Assembly (NCBI RefSeq): GCF_029893235.1
Contig: NZ_JARXWE010000023.1
Location: forward strand, 1 to 49,122
Origin: Dysgonomonas sp. PH5-45
GTDB lineage: Bacteria > Bacteroidota > Bacteroidia > Bacteroidales > Dysgonomonadaceae
DNA: 49,122 nucleotides
Direction of reading: 5' to 3'
The notes below the pieces were generated by a model. It worked only from the letters and a program-made list of their open reading frames with translations, had not been told where the DNA came from and ran no database searches. The position numbers and the translations under genes are program-made. Within the stretch, counting starts at the first letter, position 1, and each line of letters opens with the position of its first letter. Positions 25,477-34,743 of the stretch are shown piece after piece.

Positions 25477-26079
25477 TCAGATAAGCGAACGCGATTTGTC
25501 TCCCAGATACCCACCGTGATGGCGGGCGGCATAGTCTGAAGCCTTGAAGTTTATTTTCTTCATAGTGTTTACCACCAACAAATCGCCTATCACAGTCATT
25601 ACGGTAGTAGATGTGGTTGGAGTGAGCCCAAGGGCACATACCTCGCCGGGGTTTCCTGTGAGCAGGCAGAGGTCGGCTTTTTGAGCCAGAAGGCTTTCGC
25701 CGTCGCTCGTGATGACAATAAACTTAATGGCGGGAATCAGAAGTTTCACCAAACCCAATAGTTCTATTATCTCGCGTGTTTTGCCCGAATTCGATATAAC
25801 CAACATCACATCGTTGGGTTGCAAAACCCCCAAATCGCCGTGTTGGGCTTCGCTGGGATGCAGAAAAATGGCTGGCGTTCCGGTAGAACAAAAGGTGGTT
25901 GCAATGTTCTGTGCTATCTGCCCCGCTTTGCCCATACCGCTTGTAACGAGTTTGCCGCCATGGCGGTGTACTTGCTCAGCAATCAACTCTGTGGCTTCAT
26001 TATAAACATCAGAGATAGGAATGTTGAGTATGGCTTCGGCTTCGGCCTTGAGGATATCTTGCATTTCTTTTTTTTCCAT
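25477..26079 (-). CDS. kdsD: D-arabinose-5-phosphate isomerase, SIS domain only (KdsD-like)
   Basis: The 200-residue protein is a sugar isomerase (SIS) domain: VTSGMGKAGQIAQNIA with the phosphate-binding loop, the catalytic-type HPSEAQHGDLG, and ISNSGKTREIIELL. It lacks the CBS pair that follows in E. coli KdsD/GutQ. SIS-only forms are known to be active in Bacteroides fragilis. The enzyme makes arabinose-5-phosphate for Kdo in lipopolysaccharide. Its upstream neighbour is purE (33-bp gap). Confidence 0.82.
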   Translation of the reverse strand: MEKKEMQDILKAEAEAILNIPISDVYNEATELIAEQVHRHGGKLVTSGMGKAGQIAQNIATTFCSTGTPAIFLHPSEAQHGDLGVLQPNDVMLVISNSGKTREIIELLGLVKLLIPAIKFIVITSDGESLLAQKADLCLLTGNPGEVCALGLTPTTSTTVMTVIGDLLVVNTMKKINFKASDYAARHHGGYLGDKSRSLI

Positions 26080-26112
26080 ATCTGTTGGGGAAATAGTTGT
26101 GATTGCGCCTTA

Positions 26113-26619
26113 TTAATTTGTTTTGTATTTGTACGATATTTTAGCCAGTTCGTCGTTGGCCTGTACTATCTTGGTTTTTAAGCTTTCTTTGTAAGCGGCA
26201 AGTTTTGCCTGCAAGGCTTCATCGCCTGTGGCAATCATTTGCAGGGATAGGATAGCGGCATTCAAAGCTCCGTTGATACCTACGGTGGCCACGGGTATTC
26301 CGGGAGGCATCTGCACTATTGCCAAAAGGGCATCCATACCGTCGAGCGACGAGTTGATGGGTACGCCAACAACGGGCAACGTGGTCATCGAGGCAATAAC
26401 TCCGGGCAGATGTGCAGCCATTCCTGCTGCCGCAATAATAACTTTAATGCCTCGCGATTGGGCATTCTTTGCGAACGACTCTACCTGAGCCGGTGTTCTG
26501 TGTGCTGATAGGGCATTGATTTCGAATGGAATTTCCATCTCGTCAAGAAACTTGGCTGATTTTTCCATAACAGGCAAGTCGGACGTACTGCCCATGATTA
26601 TACTAATAACAGGATTCAT
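26113..26619 (-). CDS. purE: N5-carboxyaminoimidazole ribonucleotide mutase
   Basis: Starting at 26619 (MNPVISIIMGSTSDLP) gives 168 residues, the usual length of class I PurE. Diagnostic motifs are GSTSDLPVM (about 9-17), LSAHRTP (about 40-46) with the catalytic His, and AAGMAAHLPGVIAS. It moves the carboxyl group in the sixth step of purine synthesis. An extra 20 residues of in-frame upstream sequence are discarded because they overlap a hairpin region and look unlike the family. Confidence 0.94.
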   Translation of the reverse strand: MNPVISIIMGSTSDLPVMEKSAKFLDEMEIPFEINALSAHRTPAQVESFAKNAQSRGIKVIIAAAGMAAHLPGVIASMTTLPVVGVPINSSLDGMDALLAIVQMPPGIPVATVGINGALNAAILSLQMIATGDEALQAKLAAYKESLKTKIVQANDELAKISYKYKTN

Positions 26620-26663
26620 CGGGTTATCCTTTTTTTTGAGTGTTGAAGAAGAAAAAAATGACA

Positions 26664-26713
26664 AAATACAGGAAAACAACTGTATATATCAATCTCGTTT
26701 TTTTCCTGTATTT
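26664..26713. repeat. 13-bp perfect inverted repeat between gcvH and purE
   Basis: aaatacaggaaaa (26664-26676) and its exact complement (26701-26713) flank a 24-nt loop. On the minus strand it falls 34 bp after the gcvH stop and before the purE start, followed by a T-rich tract. It could be a weak terminator, an attenuator or a regulator site. Confidence 0.5.
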
Positions 26714-26747
26714 GTACGAATATTTTTACGAAACGCAATGGTAAAAA

Positions 26748-27128
26748 TTACATTCCGATCAAAGCCTTATAATCGGCAGCCGAAAGAAGTCCGTTTACTT
26801 CTGCGGCATCAGTAAGCGATATTTTTACGATCCAGCCTTTTCCGTATGGGTCTTCGTTTACCAATTGAGGAGCGTCTTCCAATTCAGGATTTACTTCCAA
26901 AATAGTTCCGCTTACCGGTAAAAACAGGTCAGATACAGTTTTAACAGCCTCTACGCTACCAAAAACTTCATCTTTTGCAATAGTTTCGCCTTCGGTTGTG
27001 ATGTCAACATACACAATTTCTCCAAGTTCGCGTTGTGCAAAATCTGTGATACCAATAAAAGCTTCGTTACCTTCTACACGAATCCATTCGTGATCGTTTG
27101 AATACTTCAAATTTTCAGGAAAATTCAT
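26748..27128 (-). CDS. gcvH: Glycine cleavage system H protein
   Basis: A 126-residue lipoyl carrier with the normal H-protein layout: start [15 protein letters not shown], the beta-barrel segment [19 protein letters not shown], and the lipoylation lysine in [11 protein letters not shown] at about residue 63. It shuttles the aminomethyl group between the P, T and L proteins, which are not in the window. It lies between a PAP2-like membrane gene (48-bp gap) and purE. Confidence 0.96.
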   Translation of the reverse strand: MNFPENLKYSNDHEWIRVEGNEAFIGITDFAQRELGEIVYVDITTEGETIAKDEVFGSVEAVKTVSDLFLPVSGTILEVNPELEDAPQLVNEDPYGKGWIVKISLTDAAEVNGLLSAADYKALIGM

Positions 27129-27176
27129 AATTCTAATTTTTTTTAATTATTGAAATTGTTGTTATATTTTCGTTAT

Positions 27177-27812
27177 TTAAACAGTCATTACAAAATAAAC
27201 GCTTGCCCAAACCACCAAATAGGCTGCTACAAATCCTATGGCAAATCCGGCATATATCTGGCCATGTGTGTGGCGTTTCTGATACAGAAGCGAAACACCC
27301 AAACATCCTGCGAAGATAAACAATACCATGAACAAAAGAAAGGGGTTCTGCTTATTAACATTAAAACAAATTGCCATCATGGCGCCCAAAAGCCCTCCTA
27401 TGCCCATCATGTGGACGCTTATTTTCCAGAAAAAGTTAATTACGATGGCCAGCAAGTGAACCAATACGGGAGCCGATATTAAGCCCAAGAACCATATTTG
27501 TACGTTGATGCCGTAAAAAAAATACACCAGACTCATGTTCGACAGCAGGCTCACAAAAAGCGGCATGACCCGTTCTTTGCGTTCGGGCATATCGAAGCTC
27601 GATATAAGCCTGAACCCTCTCATCACAGCAATAAAAAGCCCCGGAACGATAAACGTGAATAGCAATACATTGATGATTACTTTCCACTCCTGTCCTTCGA
27701 AGTAGTAAAAGAAATGAGAGTATGTCCACAGCATTATAACGCTATAGAACGACATCAGTAACGGATTTAGCGTCACCGTAAAGAATCGTGCTGTAATACT
27801 CTTAAAATTCAT
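27177..27812 (-). CDS. PAP2-like polytopic membrane protein with incomplete phosphatase motifs
   Basis: A 211-residue protein with about six hydrophobic helices. The helices VLVHLLAIVINFFWKISVHMM and YQKRHTHGQIYAGFAIGF sit where PAP2 phosphatases have PSGH and SRxxxxxHxxxD. Here the first reads KISVH, and the second keeps a histidine but has Gln where Asp is expected. It may be a divergent lipid phosphatase or a non-catalytic relative. It is the first of a minus-strand set with gcvH and purE downstream, and a TAATTTTG box lies about 18 nt upstream of its ATG. Confidence 0.65.
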   Translation of the reverse strand: MNFKSITARFFTVTLNPLLMSFYSVIMLWTYSHFFYYFEGQEWKVIINVLLFTFIVPGLFIAVMRGFRLISSFDMPERKERVMPLFVSLLSNMSLVYFFYGINVQIWFLGLISAPVLVHLLAIVINFFWKISVHMMGIGGLLGAMMAICFNVNKQNPFLLFMVLFIFAGCLGVSLLYQKRHTHGQIYAGFAIGFVAAYLVVWASVYFVMTV

Positions 27813-27834
27813 CCTTAAAAGATATGCGGCAAAA

Positions 27835-28743
27835 TTAAAAAATATATTTCAGACAACGGACGCAATATTCAATTCCTTTCAGAAATCGTTTGTGTTGGAA
27901 CAGGAAATGTGTCTGCTCCAGATGGTTGCGTATCAGAAAACGCTTATTCCGGCTGTATATTTTTTTGCTCAAAGGCAATTGTGATTTTTTAATATACCGG
28001 GCAAAGGCTTTGCGCATCTCTATATGGGGTTCTTTATAGACGGTGTGTCCTTGTTCTTTTTTTGTCAGCACATTTGGTTTTAAGTGCCGTCTGAAGCGGT
28101 TGAGCTTTTGGGTAGTAAAGGCAACCTTGCCTCTTGTCAGTATTTTCAGCCAGCAGAGCCAGTCGGTTATGTAGCCTACGTTTCCGTCCATACATCCTGC
28201 TTCGATAAAAGCATCTTTGCGGAACAGTACTGCGCTGGTGTTGGGGATAAAGTTTTTAATCAGAAAACAGCGTTCGATGAATTCCGGTCCTTCCATTACA
28301 AAGTCGCGGCTGAAGAGTTCCGGCTCATAACGGCGTGTGTATTCCTCCCAATCGCCTACCACATCTCCTTGGGCATCTATGTTGTACGACTGACAATAAG
28401 ACAAAACAACCCCTTGGTTGCGGGTCATGTTGTTGTACAGCGTTTGCAGAAGGGTTGGTTCGGCCACATCGTCGCTTTCGGCAATCCAAATGTATTCTCC
28501 CTTGGCAAGGTTTATGCCTTTTGTCCATTGTTTTATGGTAGAGCCAGAGTTTTGTTCGTTGATAACGATGTGCGATACATGAGGGTTGTTGCGGTATTGC
28601 TCTATAATCTGGCGGCTGTTGTCGGGCGAACAATCGTCAAGAATAATAAGTTCGAAATCGTGGAAAGTCTGGTTCAGTATAGAGTCTATCCGCTCTTTGA
28701 GAAAAGCGGCATGATTGTAACTGGGAACGATAACTGAAACCAT
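27835..28743 (-). CDS. Glycosyltransferase family 2
   Basis: I choose the ATG at 28743 (MVSVIVPSYNHAAFL), giving 302 residues. The GT-A fold is clear: SVIVPSYN at the start, LDDCSPDNS for nucleotide binding, and the ESDD metal motif at about residue 93. The remaining part is helical and basic, ending in RCLKYIF. The acceptor is unknown; it likely adds a sugar to a surface glycan. Its start is 28 bp after the rpoN stop codon on the same strand, so the two are probably co-transcribed. Confidence 0.88.
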   Translation of the reverse strand: MVSVIVPSYNHAAFLKERIDSILNQTFHDFELIILDDCSPDNSRQIIEQYRNNPHVSHIVINEQNSGSTIKQWTKGINLAKGEYIWIAESDDVAEPTLLQTLYNNMTRNQGVVLSYCQSYNIDAQGDVVGDWEEYTRRYEPELFSRDFVMEGPEFIERCFLIKNFIPNTSAVLFRKDAFIEAGCMDGNVGYITDWLCWLKILTRGKVAFTTQKLNRFRRHLKPNVLTKKEQGHTVYKEPHIEMRKAFARYIKKSQLPLSKKIYSRNKRFLIRNHLEQTHFLFQHKRFLKGIEYCVRCLKYIF

Positions 28744-28771
28744 ATGTTTTTTGTTGTGTGTATTTTTGTTT

Positions 28772-30229
28772 TCAAATCTCTTTGCGCAGGCGGGCAACGG
28801 GTATGCCCAGTTGCTCTCGGTATTTTGCCACTGTGCGACGGGCTATGAGGTAACCTTTTTCTTTTAGCAGTTCCGATAGCTTGTCGTCGGTGAGTGGTTT
28901 TTTCTTGTTTTCGTGCTCAACACAGTCTTTCAGTATGGCTTTTATTTCGCGCGAAGAAACCTCTTCGCCTACATCATTCTGCATCGACTCCGAAAAGAAA
29001 TATTTCAGCGGATATACCCCAAAATATGTTTGTACGTATTTGCTGTTGCTGACGCGCGACACGGTCGAAATATCGTAGCCCGACAGTTCGGCCACATCTT
29101 TCAGTATCATCGGGCGCAGGCGGGTTTCGTCGCCTGTCACAAAAAAGTCGTATTGCAGCTCTATAATTGCTTGCATGGTGCGTTGCAGCGTTTCCTGCCG
29201 TTGCCTTATGGCTTCGATAAACCATTTTGCGGAATCTAACTTCTGTTTTACGAATAGGACGGCGTTTTTGGCATCGGCGGTCATGCTTTTTTTATTTCCG
29301 CTGTACCCTTGCAGCATATTGGCATATTGGCGACTGACCCTTAGTTCGGGTATATTGCGGTTGTTCATCGACAGAATTACCTCTCCGTTATGTACTTCAA
29401 TGATGAAGTCGGGCACGATGGCATTGTTGCCAAGAGCGAACGAACTGTCCCATGCGTTGCCCGGTTTGGGGTTGAGCGATGTTATTTCGTGGATTATTTC
29501 CTTGAGCGTGCTTTCGTTGATGGAGAGGGTTTTTTGTATTTTTTCGAAGTGTCTTTTCGAGAACTCATCAAAATAATCGGTCAGTATCTTCTTGGCCAAT
29601 GTATTGATTTCATTTTGCGGCAAACGTTCCATCTGCAACAGCAAACATTCTTGCAGGTTTCGGGCGGCTATACCCGCAGGTTCCAATTGCTGGATGATGT
29701 GCAAAACATGATTCCTTTTCTGTGGAGTGGCATCAATGTTTTGCTGGAACAGCAAATCGTCTGATATTGCGCTCAGTTCTCGCTCCAGATACCCGCTTTC
29801 GTCGATGCTACCGATAATGTATTCGGCTATTATCTGTTCTTCTTCGTTCAGGTTGCAAAGGTGCAGTTGGGCAAGCAGCGATTCGTTGAGCGACTCGGCT
29901 ACGGCAAAAGGTATTTCTTCACGATGGTCTTCGTACGAGCGATTATTGGCGGCCAGCCTGTAATCGGGTATATCTTCTTCGTTCAGATAATCGCCAAGTG
30001 CTATATCGTCCTGTGTTATGCTGTCAGCATCGCTGTCGAAAAGGGTTTCATCGTCCGCATTCGGGTTGTTTTCGTCAAACCCTTCTTCAAGGGCAGGATT
30101 GTCTTCGAGCTCTTGCCTGATACGGTCTTCCAGTTCCAGATACGGAAGCTCGGTCAGTTTTATCACCTGCATTTGCAGAGGCGATAATTTCTGTTGTTGT
30201 TTTAGTTGTAGCTGTTGCTTTAAAGCCAT
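28772..30229 (-). CDS. rpoN: RNA polymerase sigma-54 factor
   Basis: Start at 30229 (MALKQQLQLKQQQKLSPLQMQ), 485 residues. Region I is glutamine-rich as usual. An acidic region II follows (about 50-110), then the core-binding domain, the HTH region (LSGYDISTVSRVSNSKY) and the RpoN box ARRTVAKYRE near the C-terminus, which contacts the -24 element. It directs RNA polymerase to -24/-12 promoters and needs AAA activators, none of which is in the window. A TATCTTTG box lies about 29 nt upstream. Confidence 0.95.
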   Translation of the reverse strand: MALKQQLQLKQQQKLSPLQMQVIKLTELPYLELEDRIRQELEDNPALEEGFDENNPNADDETLFDSDADSITQDDIALGDYLNEEDIPDYRLAANNRSYEDHREEIPFAVAESLNESLLAQLHLCNLNEEEQIIAEYIIGSIDESGYLERELSAISDDLLFQQNIDATPQKRNHVLHIIQQLEPAGIAARNLQECLLLQMERLPQNEINTLAKKILTDYFDEFSKRHFEKIQKTLSINESTLKEIIHEITSLNPKPGNAWDSSFALGNNAIVPDFIIEVHNGEVILSMNNRNIPELRVSRQYANMLQGYSGNKKSMTADAKNAVLFVKQKLDSAKWFIEAIRQRQETLQRTMQAIIELQYDFFVTGDETRLRPMILKDVAELSGYDISTVSRVSNSKYVQTYFGVYPLKYFFSESMQNDVGEEVSSREIKAILKDCVEHENKKKPLTDDKLSELLKEKGYLIARRTVAKYREQLGIPVARLRKEI

Positions 30230-30257
30230 GACAAGGGTCGACAATTTGTTCCGGTTA

Positions 30258-30265
30258 CAAAGATA
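30258..30265 (-). promoter_or_regulatory. -7 box for rpoN
   Basis: The minus strand reads TATCTTTG about 29 nt before the rpoN ATG. A clear -33 element is missing. The 217-bp gap between rpoN and the peptidase (30230-30446) thus holds two divergent promoter elements. Confidence 0.4.
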
Positions 30266-30371
30266 AAAACAAAGATGAAAAGAATATTGTTTCGTGTGCT
30301 TCAAAATAATATCCGTAAATTTATGAGATTTCGCCGGTTTTTAGGGTTGTATGGAAATATAAAAAGCAAAG

Positions 30372-30403
30372 TTTGCACTTGTCGCAAATCGGAGTTACTT
30401 TTG
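30372..30403 (+). promoter_or_regulatory. Bacteroidetes-type promoter for the S8 peptidase-xse genes
   Basis: TTTG (30372-30375), 20 nt, TACTTTTG (30396-30403): a complete match to the primary-sigma consensus. The leader to the ATG at 30447 is about 37 nt. Confidence 0.7.
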
Positions 30404-30446
30404 TTATTGATTGTATGATTTTTAATATATAAAGTGTTGTCCCTCT

Positions 30447-32081
30447 ATGAAGAAGTTTCTGATTTTTATAATCGTCATGGCAACAATGCTCCCTGTTTCG
30501 GTACTGGCTCAAAACGTGGAATATAAGTTCCGTATCTACCTTACCGGCAAGGAAGGGGTTGATGCAGGTTCAGTAAAAGCCGGGGATTATTTGTCGCAAC
30601 GCGCTTTAGACAGAAGGCAAAGACAAGGAATTGCTTTCGATGAAAAAGACCTGCCTGTAAGCGCGGCCTATACCGGTGCTGTTGAAGACTTGGGCTGTAC
30701 TGTTGTGTCAAAAAGCCGCTGGATGAACACATTAGCCGTTCATTGTGCCGATTCGATGGTGGTAGATCGTCTCAAGCAATTACCCTTTGTGAAAGATGTT
30801 GTTTTGGTGTGGAGAGGTGTTCACAGAGCTAAAAAAAGAAAAGAGGAAAAAGACTTATCGGATAGAGCAAAGAAAAACTCTAACGAAGATTATTACGGAT
30901 ATAGCTTTAACCAGATAGCCGTCAATAACGGGCAACATTTGCACGAAGAAGGATACCGGGGCGAAGATATGCTGATTGCCGTTCTGGATGCAGGCTTCAC
31001 TAATATAGATACGGTAAGGCAGTTTTATAGAATGAATGTTGTTGACACAAAAAACTTCGTTTATGGTGAGGACAATATGTTCAAGAGTAGCCAACATGGG
31101 TTGAATGTATTGTCGTGCATGGCGATAAATCAGCCGGAAGTTTTTGTAGGAACAGCACCTGAGGCCAACTATGTTTTACTGCGTACGGAAGATGATAACT
31201 CGGAATTTCCCATAGAAGAAGATTATTGGATTGCCGGAGCCGAGTATGCTGACAGTATAGGAGCCGATTTGATAAACTCGTCGTTGGGATACACACACTT
31301 TGGGAACAATGGATATACTTATGGCTATACAGTAAACGACTTGGACGGAAAAACGGCTTTCACCACAAAAGCTGCCGATATTGCCATACAGAAAGGAATG
31401 TTGGTAGTATGCAGTGCCGGAAATGAAGGAGCGAAAGAATGGCGAAAAATGTCTGTGCCCTCCGATGGCGAGTGGGTGCTGGCGGTAGGTGCTGTTGATA
31501 AAGACTCGCTTTTAGCGGGGTTCAGTTCGAGAGGCCCCTCGGCCGATTTCAGGATAAAACCCGATGTTATGGCCGTAGGAAAAGATACCCATATATTGTC
31601 GTCTAGTGCATATATTATCAGCAGTAATGGGACTTCTTTTTCCAGCCCCGTGCTTTGTGGCATGATTGCCTGTTTGTGGCAGGCGTGCAGGGGGGCAACC
31701 AATTATCAGATAATTCAGGCGGTTCGTGAGGCGGGCAACCGTTTCGACAGCCCCAACAACGACTATGGGTATGGCATCCCCGATATGGAAAAAGCCTTGC
31801 AGATTGTACAAGACAAGATGGGTGTGGTGCAGGCCGATAAGACAGGGAAGCAGGCAACCTTCCGTATCACATCCGACAGTATAGGCTCTGTCAGGGTAGA
31901 AGATATATCCGGCAGGGGCGACGTTTATACTTTACAGATAACCGATTTGCTGGGGCGGGTACTTGTTTCGGAACGATTTTCGGAAAGTAAAACCTATACC
32001 TTAAAGGCCGCGCAAAAAATGCTCTACATAATAAGCCTTACCGGACGGGGAGAAAAAGAAACATACAGATTCCTGTTCTGA
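30447..32081 (+). CDS. Subtilisin-like (S8) serine peptidase, secreted
   Basis: A 544-residue protein with a signal peptide ending at VLA-Q (about residue 22), an inhibitor-like propeptide, and the S8 catalytic domain. The triad is D in IAVLDAGF (about residue 179), H in SQHGLNVLS (about 216) and S in NGTSFSSPV (about 395). The last 75 residues (LQITDLLGRVLVSERFSE, ending in ETYRFLF) look like a short beta-sandwich of the kind used as type IX secretion tail, though the match is weaker than in the second peptidase. The xseA gene follows 31 bp later. Confidence 0.88.
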   Translation: MKKFLIFIIVMATMLPVSVLAQNVEYKFRIYLTGKEGVDAGSVKAGDYLSQRALDRRQRQGIAFDEKDLPVSAAYTGAVEDLGCTVVSKSRWMNTLAVHCADSMVVDRLKQLPFVKDVVLVWRGVHRAKKRKEEKDLSDRAKKNSNEDYYGYSFNQIAVNNGQHLHEEGYRGEDMLIAVLDAGFTNIDTVRQFYRMNVVDTKNFVYGEDNMFKSSQHGLNVLSCMAINQPEVFVGTAPEANYVLLRTEDDNSEFPIEEDYWIAGAEYADSIGADLINSSLGYTHFGNNGYTYGYTVNDLDGKTAFTTKAADIAIQKGMLVVCSAGNEGAKEWRKMSVPSDGEWVLAVGAVDKDSLLAGFSSRGPSADFRIKPDVMAVGKDTHILSSSAYIISSNGTSFSSPVLCGMIACLWQACRGATNYQIIQAVREAGNRFDSPNNDYGYGIPDMEKALQIVQDKMGVVQADKTGKQATFRITSDSIGSVRVEDISGRGDVYTLQITDLLGRVLVSERFSESKTYTLKAAQKMLYIISLTGRGEKETYRFLF

Positions 32082-32112
32082 CAGGGTAACCCTCACCCTC
32101 AATATTTATTCT

Positions 32113-33363
32113 ATGGACAACATACCGTCAATATCCCTCCACGAACTGAATAGTCTGATACGGACTGTTGTAGACGAGTCTTTGCCCCGGTATTTGTGGG
32201 TAAGAGCCGAAACGAGCGATGTACGTGTGAACCAGAACGGGCATTGCTATCTGGAGTTCATAGAGAAAGATGCTTCGGGCAAAAACGTAGTAGCTAAAGC
32301 CAGAGGTGCTATCTGGAGTAATATTTTCCGGATGCTGAAGCCTTTCTTTGAGCAGGAAACAGGTCAGGCGTTTACTTCGGGGTTGAATGTGTTGGTGCAG
32401 GTGAGTGTTGACTTTCACGAACTGTATGGCTTTAGCCTTACGGTACAGAATATAGACCCCTCATATACTTTGGGCGATCAGGCTCGTAACCGGGCACGGA
32501 TAATAAAACAGTTGGAAGACGAAGGTGTTCTGGATATGAATAAAGAACTGAAATTGCCTCAGCCAACTAACCGGATTGCCGTAATCTCGTCGCCCACGGC
32601 TGCGGGATACGAAGACTTTTGCAATCAGTTGCAAAACAATCAGAGGGGATTTGTTTTCTACACAAAATTGTTCCCTTCCATTATGCAAGGCGATAAAACC
32701 GAGCCGTCGGTAATAGCCGCATTGGAGAGCATATATGAACACAGGGAGTGTTTCGACGCCGTTGCCATTATCAGGGGAGGAGGGGCGACTTCCGATTTGA
32801 GCTGCTTCGACTCTTACCTGCTGGCAGCCAATTGTGCACAATTTCCCTTGCCCGTAATTACAGGTATAGGGCACGAGCGCGACGAAACGGTTTTAGACAT
32901 AGTGGCTCATACCCGCGCAAAGACGCCTACCGCCGTTGCCGAATTCCTGATAGGGCAGATGGAATCTTTATCGGGCCATTTGCTGGATATCCAACACAGT
33001 TTATCGAAAACAGCTACGCAAAGGCTGCACGAGGAAGAAATGCGGATAAATGCAACGCTGGCACATCTGTCTTATAAGTATAAAGAAACAATGCAGCGAC
33101 AATCGGCAGATATAACTAAACTATCCGTTTTGTTGAAAAATACTGTAAACAGCAGCTTATCGGAAGAGAAACATTTTCTGGAAATGAAAGAACAGCACTT
33201 GCGGCTTATTTCGCCTCAGAATATATTGAAAAAGGGCTATACCCTTACCCTCCGCAGTGGTAAGATTGTGAAATATGCCGGCGATCTGGATATTGGCGAC
33301 GGAATAACAACCTTATTTGCCGATGGCAGAATAGAATCGATTGTTCAGAAGAAAAATAAATAA
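32113..33363 (+). CDS. xseA: Exodeoxyribonuclease VII large subunit
   Basis: A 416-residue protein with an N-terminal OB-fold (about 1-105), the catalytic core with IAVISSPTAAGYEDF and IRGGGATSDLSCFD, TGIGHERDETVLD, and a long coiled-coil C-terminal part before a terminal LKKGYTLTL motif. With XseB it degrades single-stranded DNA to oligonucleotides. It is followed 8 bp later by xseB, a normal two-gene unit. Confidence 0.95.
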   Translation: MDNIPSISLHELNSLIRTVVDESLPRYLWVRAETSDVRVNQNGHCYLEFIEKDASGKNVVAKARGAIWSNIFRMLKPFFEQETGQAFTSGLNVLVQVSVDFHELYGFSLTVQNIDPSYTLGDQARNRARIIKQLEDEGVLDMNKELKLPQPTNRIAVISSPTAAGYEDFCNQLQNNQRGFVFYTKLFPSIMQGDKTEPSVIAALESIYEHRECFDAVAIIRGGGATSDLSCFDSYLLAANCAQFPLPVITGIGHERDETVLDIVAHTRAKTPTAVAEFLIGQMESLSGHLLDIQHSLSKTATQRLHEEEMRINATLAHLSYKYKETMQRQSADITKLSVLLKNTVNSSLSEEKHFLEMKEQHLRLISPQNILKKGYTLTLRSGKIVKYAGDLDIGDGITTLFADGRIESIVQKKNK

Positions 33364-33371
33364 ACGCAAAT

Positions 33372-33569
33372 ATGGCAAAAAAAGAAAAAACATATACAGA
33401 GGCTTTGCAGGAATTGAAAAACATACTTGCGGAGATTGAAAACGATGATGTTGATTTGGATATTCTAATAAAAAAGACCAAAGATGCAACCCAACTGATT
33501 TCGTTGTGTAAAGAAAAACTTTACAAAGCCGACCAAGAGGTTCAGAAACTGCTGGATGATATAGAGTAA
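33372..33569 (+). CDS. xseB: Exodeoxyribonuclease VII small subunit
   Basis: A 65-residue protein of the XseB family: TYTEALQELKNILAEIENDDVDLD, then a second helix (ATQLISLCKEKLYKADQEVQKLL). It binds the coiled coil of XseA in the cytoplasm. It sits 8 bp after xseA. Confidence 0.93.
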   Translation: MAKKEKTYTEALQELKNILAEIENDDVDLDILIKKTKDATQLISLCKEKLYKADQEVQKLLDDIE

Positions 33570-33632
33570 AATATTTAGAGAATTGTTGTTTGTGCTGTAA
33601 GAGTTGTGTATTAGTTGTTGTTTCTGCCCCAT

Positions 33633-34595
33633 TTATCCGTATATTTCGTTGAATGGGGAATTGAAAAATTCGTCATCACCATCGGTAAATTCTTTTACTG
33701 TATCTATAAACAATTGCAATCCACCCTCTTCCACAAACACCAACCATACTTTTTGGCTGTATTCTTCGTCCTCATAAAAACCGTTGAATAGCTCTTTCAG
33801 ATAATCTTCCACTCCTTTGTCGATAGTCAGGTATTGTTCGGGATCGTATTTTACCTTTATCAAATAGAAATCTCCCCGTTTTTTTATTTCCAGATAAGTT
33901 CCAAGTGCCATATTTGTCTTTCTGTCGGAAAGCTGTAAGCCAATGCAAGGAAAATCTACGCCCTTTCGCACTTCTAAGTTAACTGTTCCGTTAAGGATGG
34001 AAATTTTTCGCGGACTAAACGATGTGTTGTTTTTAGCGTCTTTCTCTTCGATATTGGTAAAATTTTTCCATACATATTGTTCTTGGTAGAGAGCCTTTGT
34101 GTTTTTGGGAACTACAAGTATAACGTCTTCAAAGTATTGCTCTCCAAAATCGAAAATAGACTGGGCGGTGTATGAAATATCGTAGCAAGTAGGGTACTTT
34201 TCTTCCATATCCTTTAAATTCAATGGGTTTTCCCATTTAACTTCAATTCTTTTCAGCGCACTGCAACTGCGAAAAGCATTTACTCCAATATATTTTACCG
34301 ATTTAGGAATTGTTATTGCCTCAACTCCGCTTTCCCTGAATGTTTGCTCGCTAATGCCCGTTACCCGATATTGTTTGCCTTTGTAACGGATAGTTTCGGG
34401 GATAAGAATATCATCGTAATAGTCGCCTTCGCCGTCAAAATCGTCGCCCCTGTAATCGATAAGGTAAGTAACTTCAACTTCGTCTGCTGTTCCTTCTACG
34501 AAATTATAGTAAATCCCGTTTTGTTCAAAATGATATGCTTTGGCCTGCATAGCACCGAAAAGAACGGCAAACAGAACTATTATTGCTTTTTTCAT
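33633..34595 (-). CDS. BspA-type leucine-rich-repeat (LRR_5) secreted protein
   Basis: I place the start at 34595 (MKKAIIVLFAVLFGAMQAKA), 320 residues with a signal peptide. At about residues 60-120 there are LRR_5-like units (YRVTGISEQTFRESGVEAITIPKSVKYIGVNAFRSCSALKRIEV is split across these positions). The remaining two-thirds have no fold I recognise. BspA-type repeats are common in surface proteins that bind host or matrix components. It converges with xseB and is followed upstream by the second S8 peptidase. Confidence 0.7.
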   Translation of the reverse strand: MKKAIIVLFAVLFGAMQAKAYHFEQNGIYYNFVEGTADEVEVTYLIDYRGDDFDGEGDYYDDILIPETIRYKGKQYRVTGISEQTFRESGVEAITIPKSVKYIGVNAFRSCSALKRIEVKWENPLNLKDMEEKYPTCYDISYTAQSIFDFGEQYFEDVILVVPKNTKALYQEQYVWKNFTNIEEKDAKNNTSFSPRKISILNGTVNLEVRKGVDFPCIGLQLSDRKTNMALGTYLEIKKRGDFYLIKVKYDPEQYLTIDKGVEDYLKELFNGFYEDEEYSQKVWLVFVEEGGLQLFIDTVKEFTDGDDEFFNSPFNEIYG

Positions 34596-34693
34596 ACCAT
34601 CTTTATTGTTGTTTTTCAAGGAAATATATCAATGTAATAAATTGTCCAAATTTAGCAAATATTTGATAAACAAGGATGATTATAGATTAAAAA

Positions 34694-34719
34694 CCCCCTC
34701 AGAACACGTTCCGAAGGGG
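34694..34719 (-). terminator. Rho-independent terminator after the type IX-tailed peptidase
   Basis: ccccctcagaac (34694-34705) can pair along its full length, with two wobble pairs, with gttccgaagggg (34708-34719). The tight centre must open into the loop. On the minus strand a run of five T follows, 25 bp after the peptidase stop codon. Confidence 0.75.
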
Positions 34720-34743
34720 CGATTCTCGTTTTTATTAAAAAGA

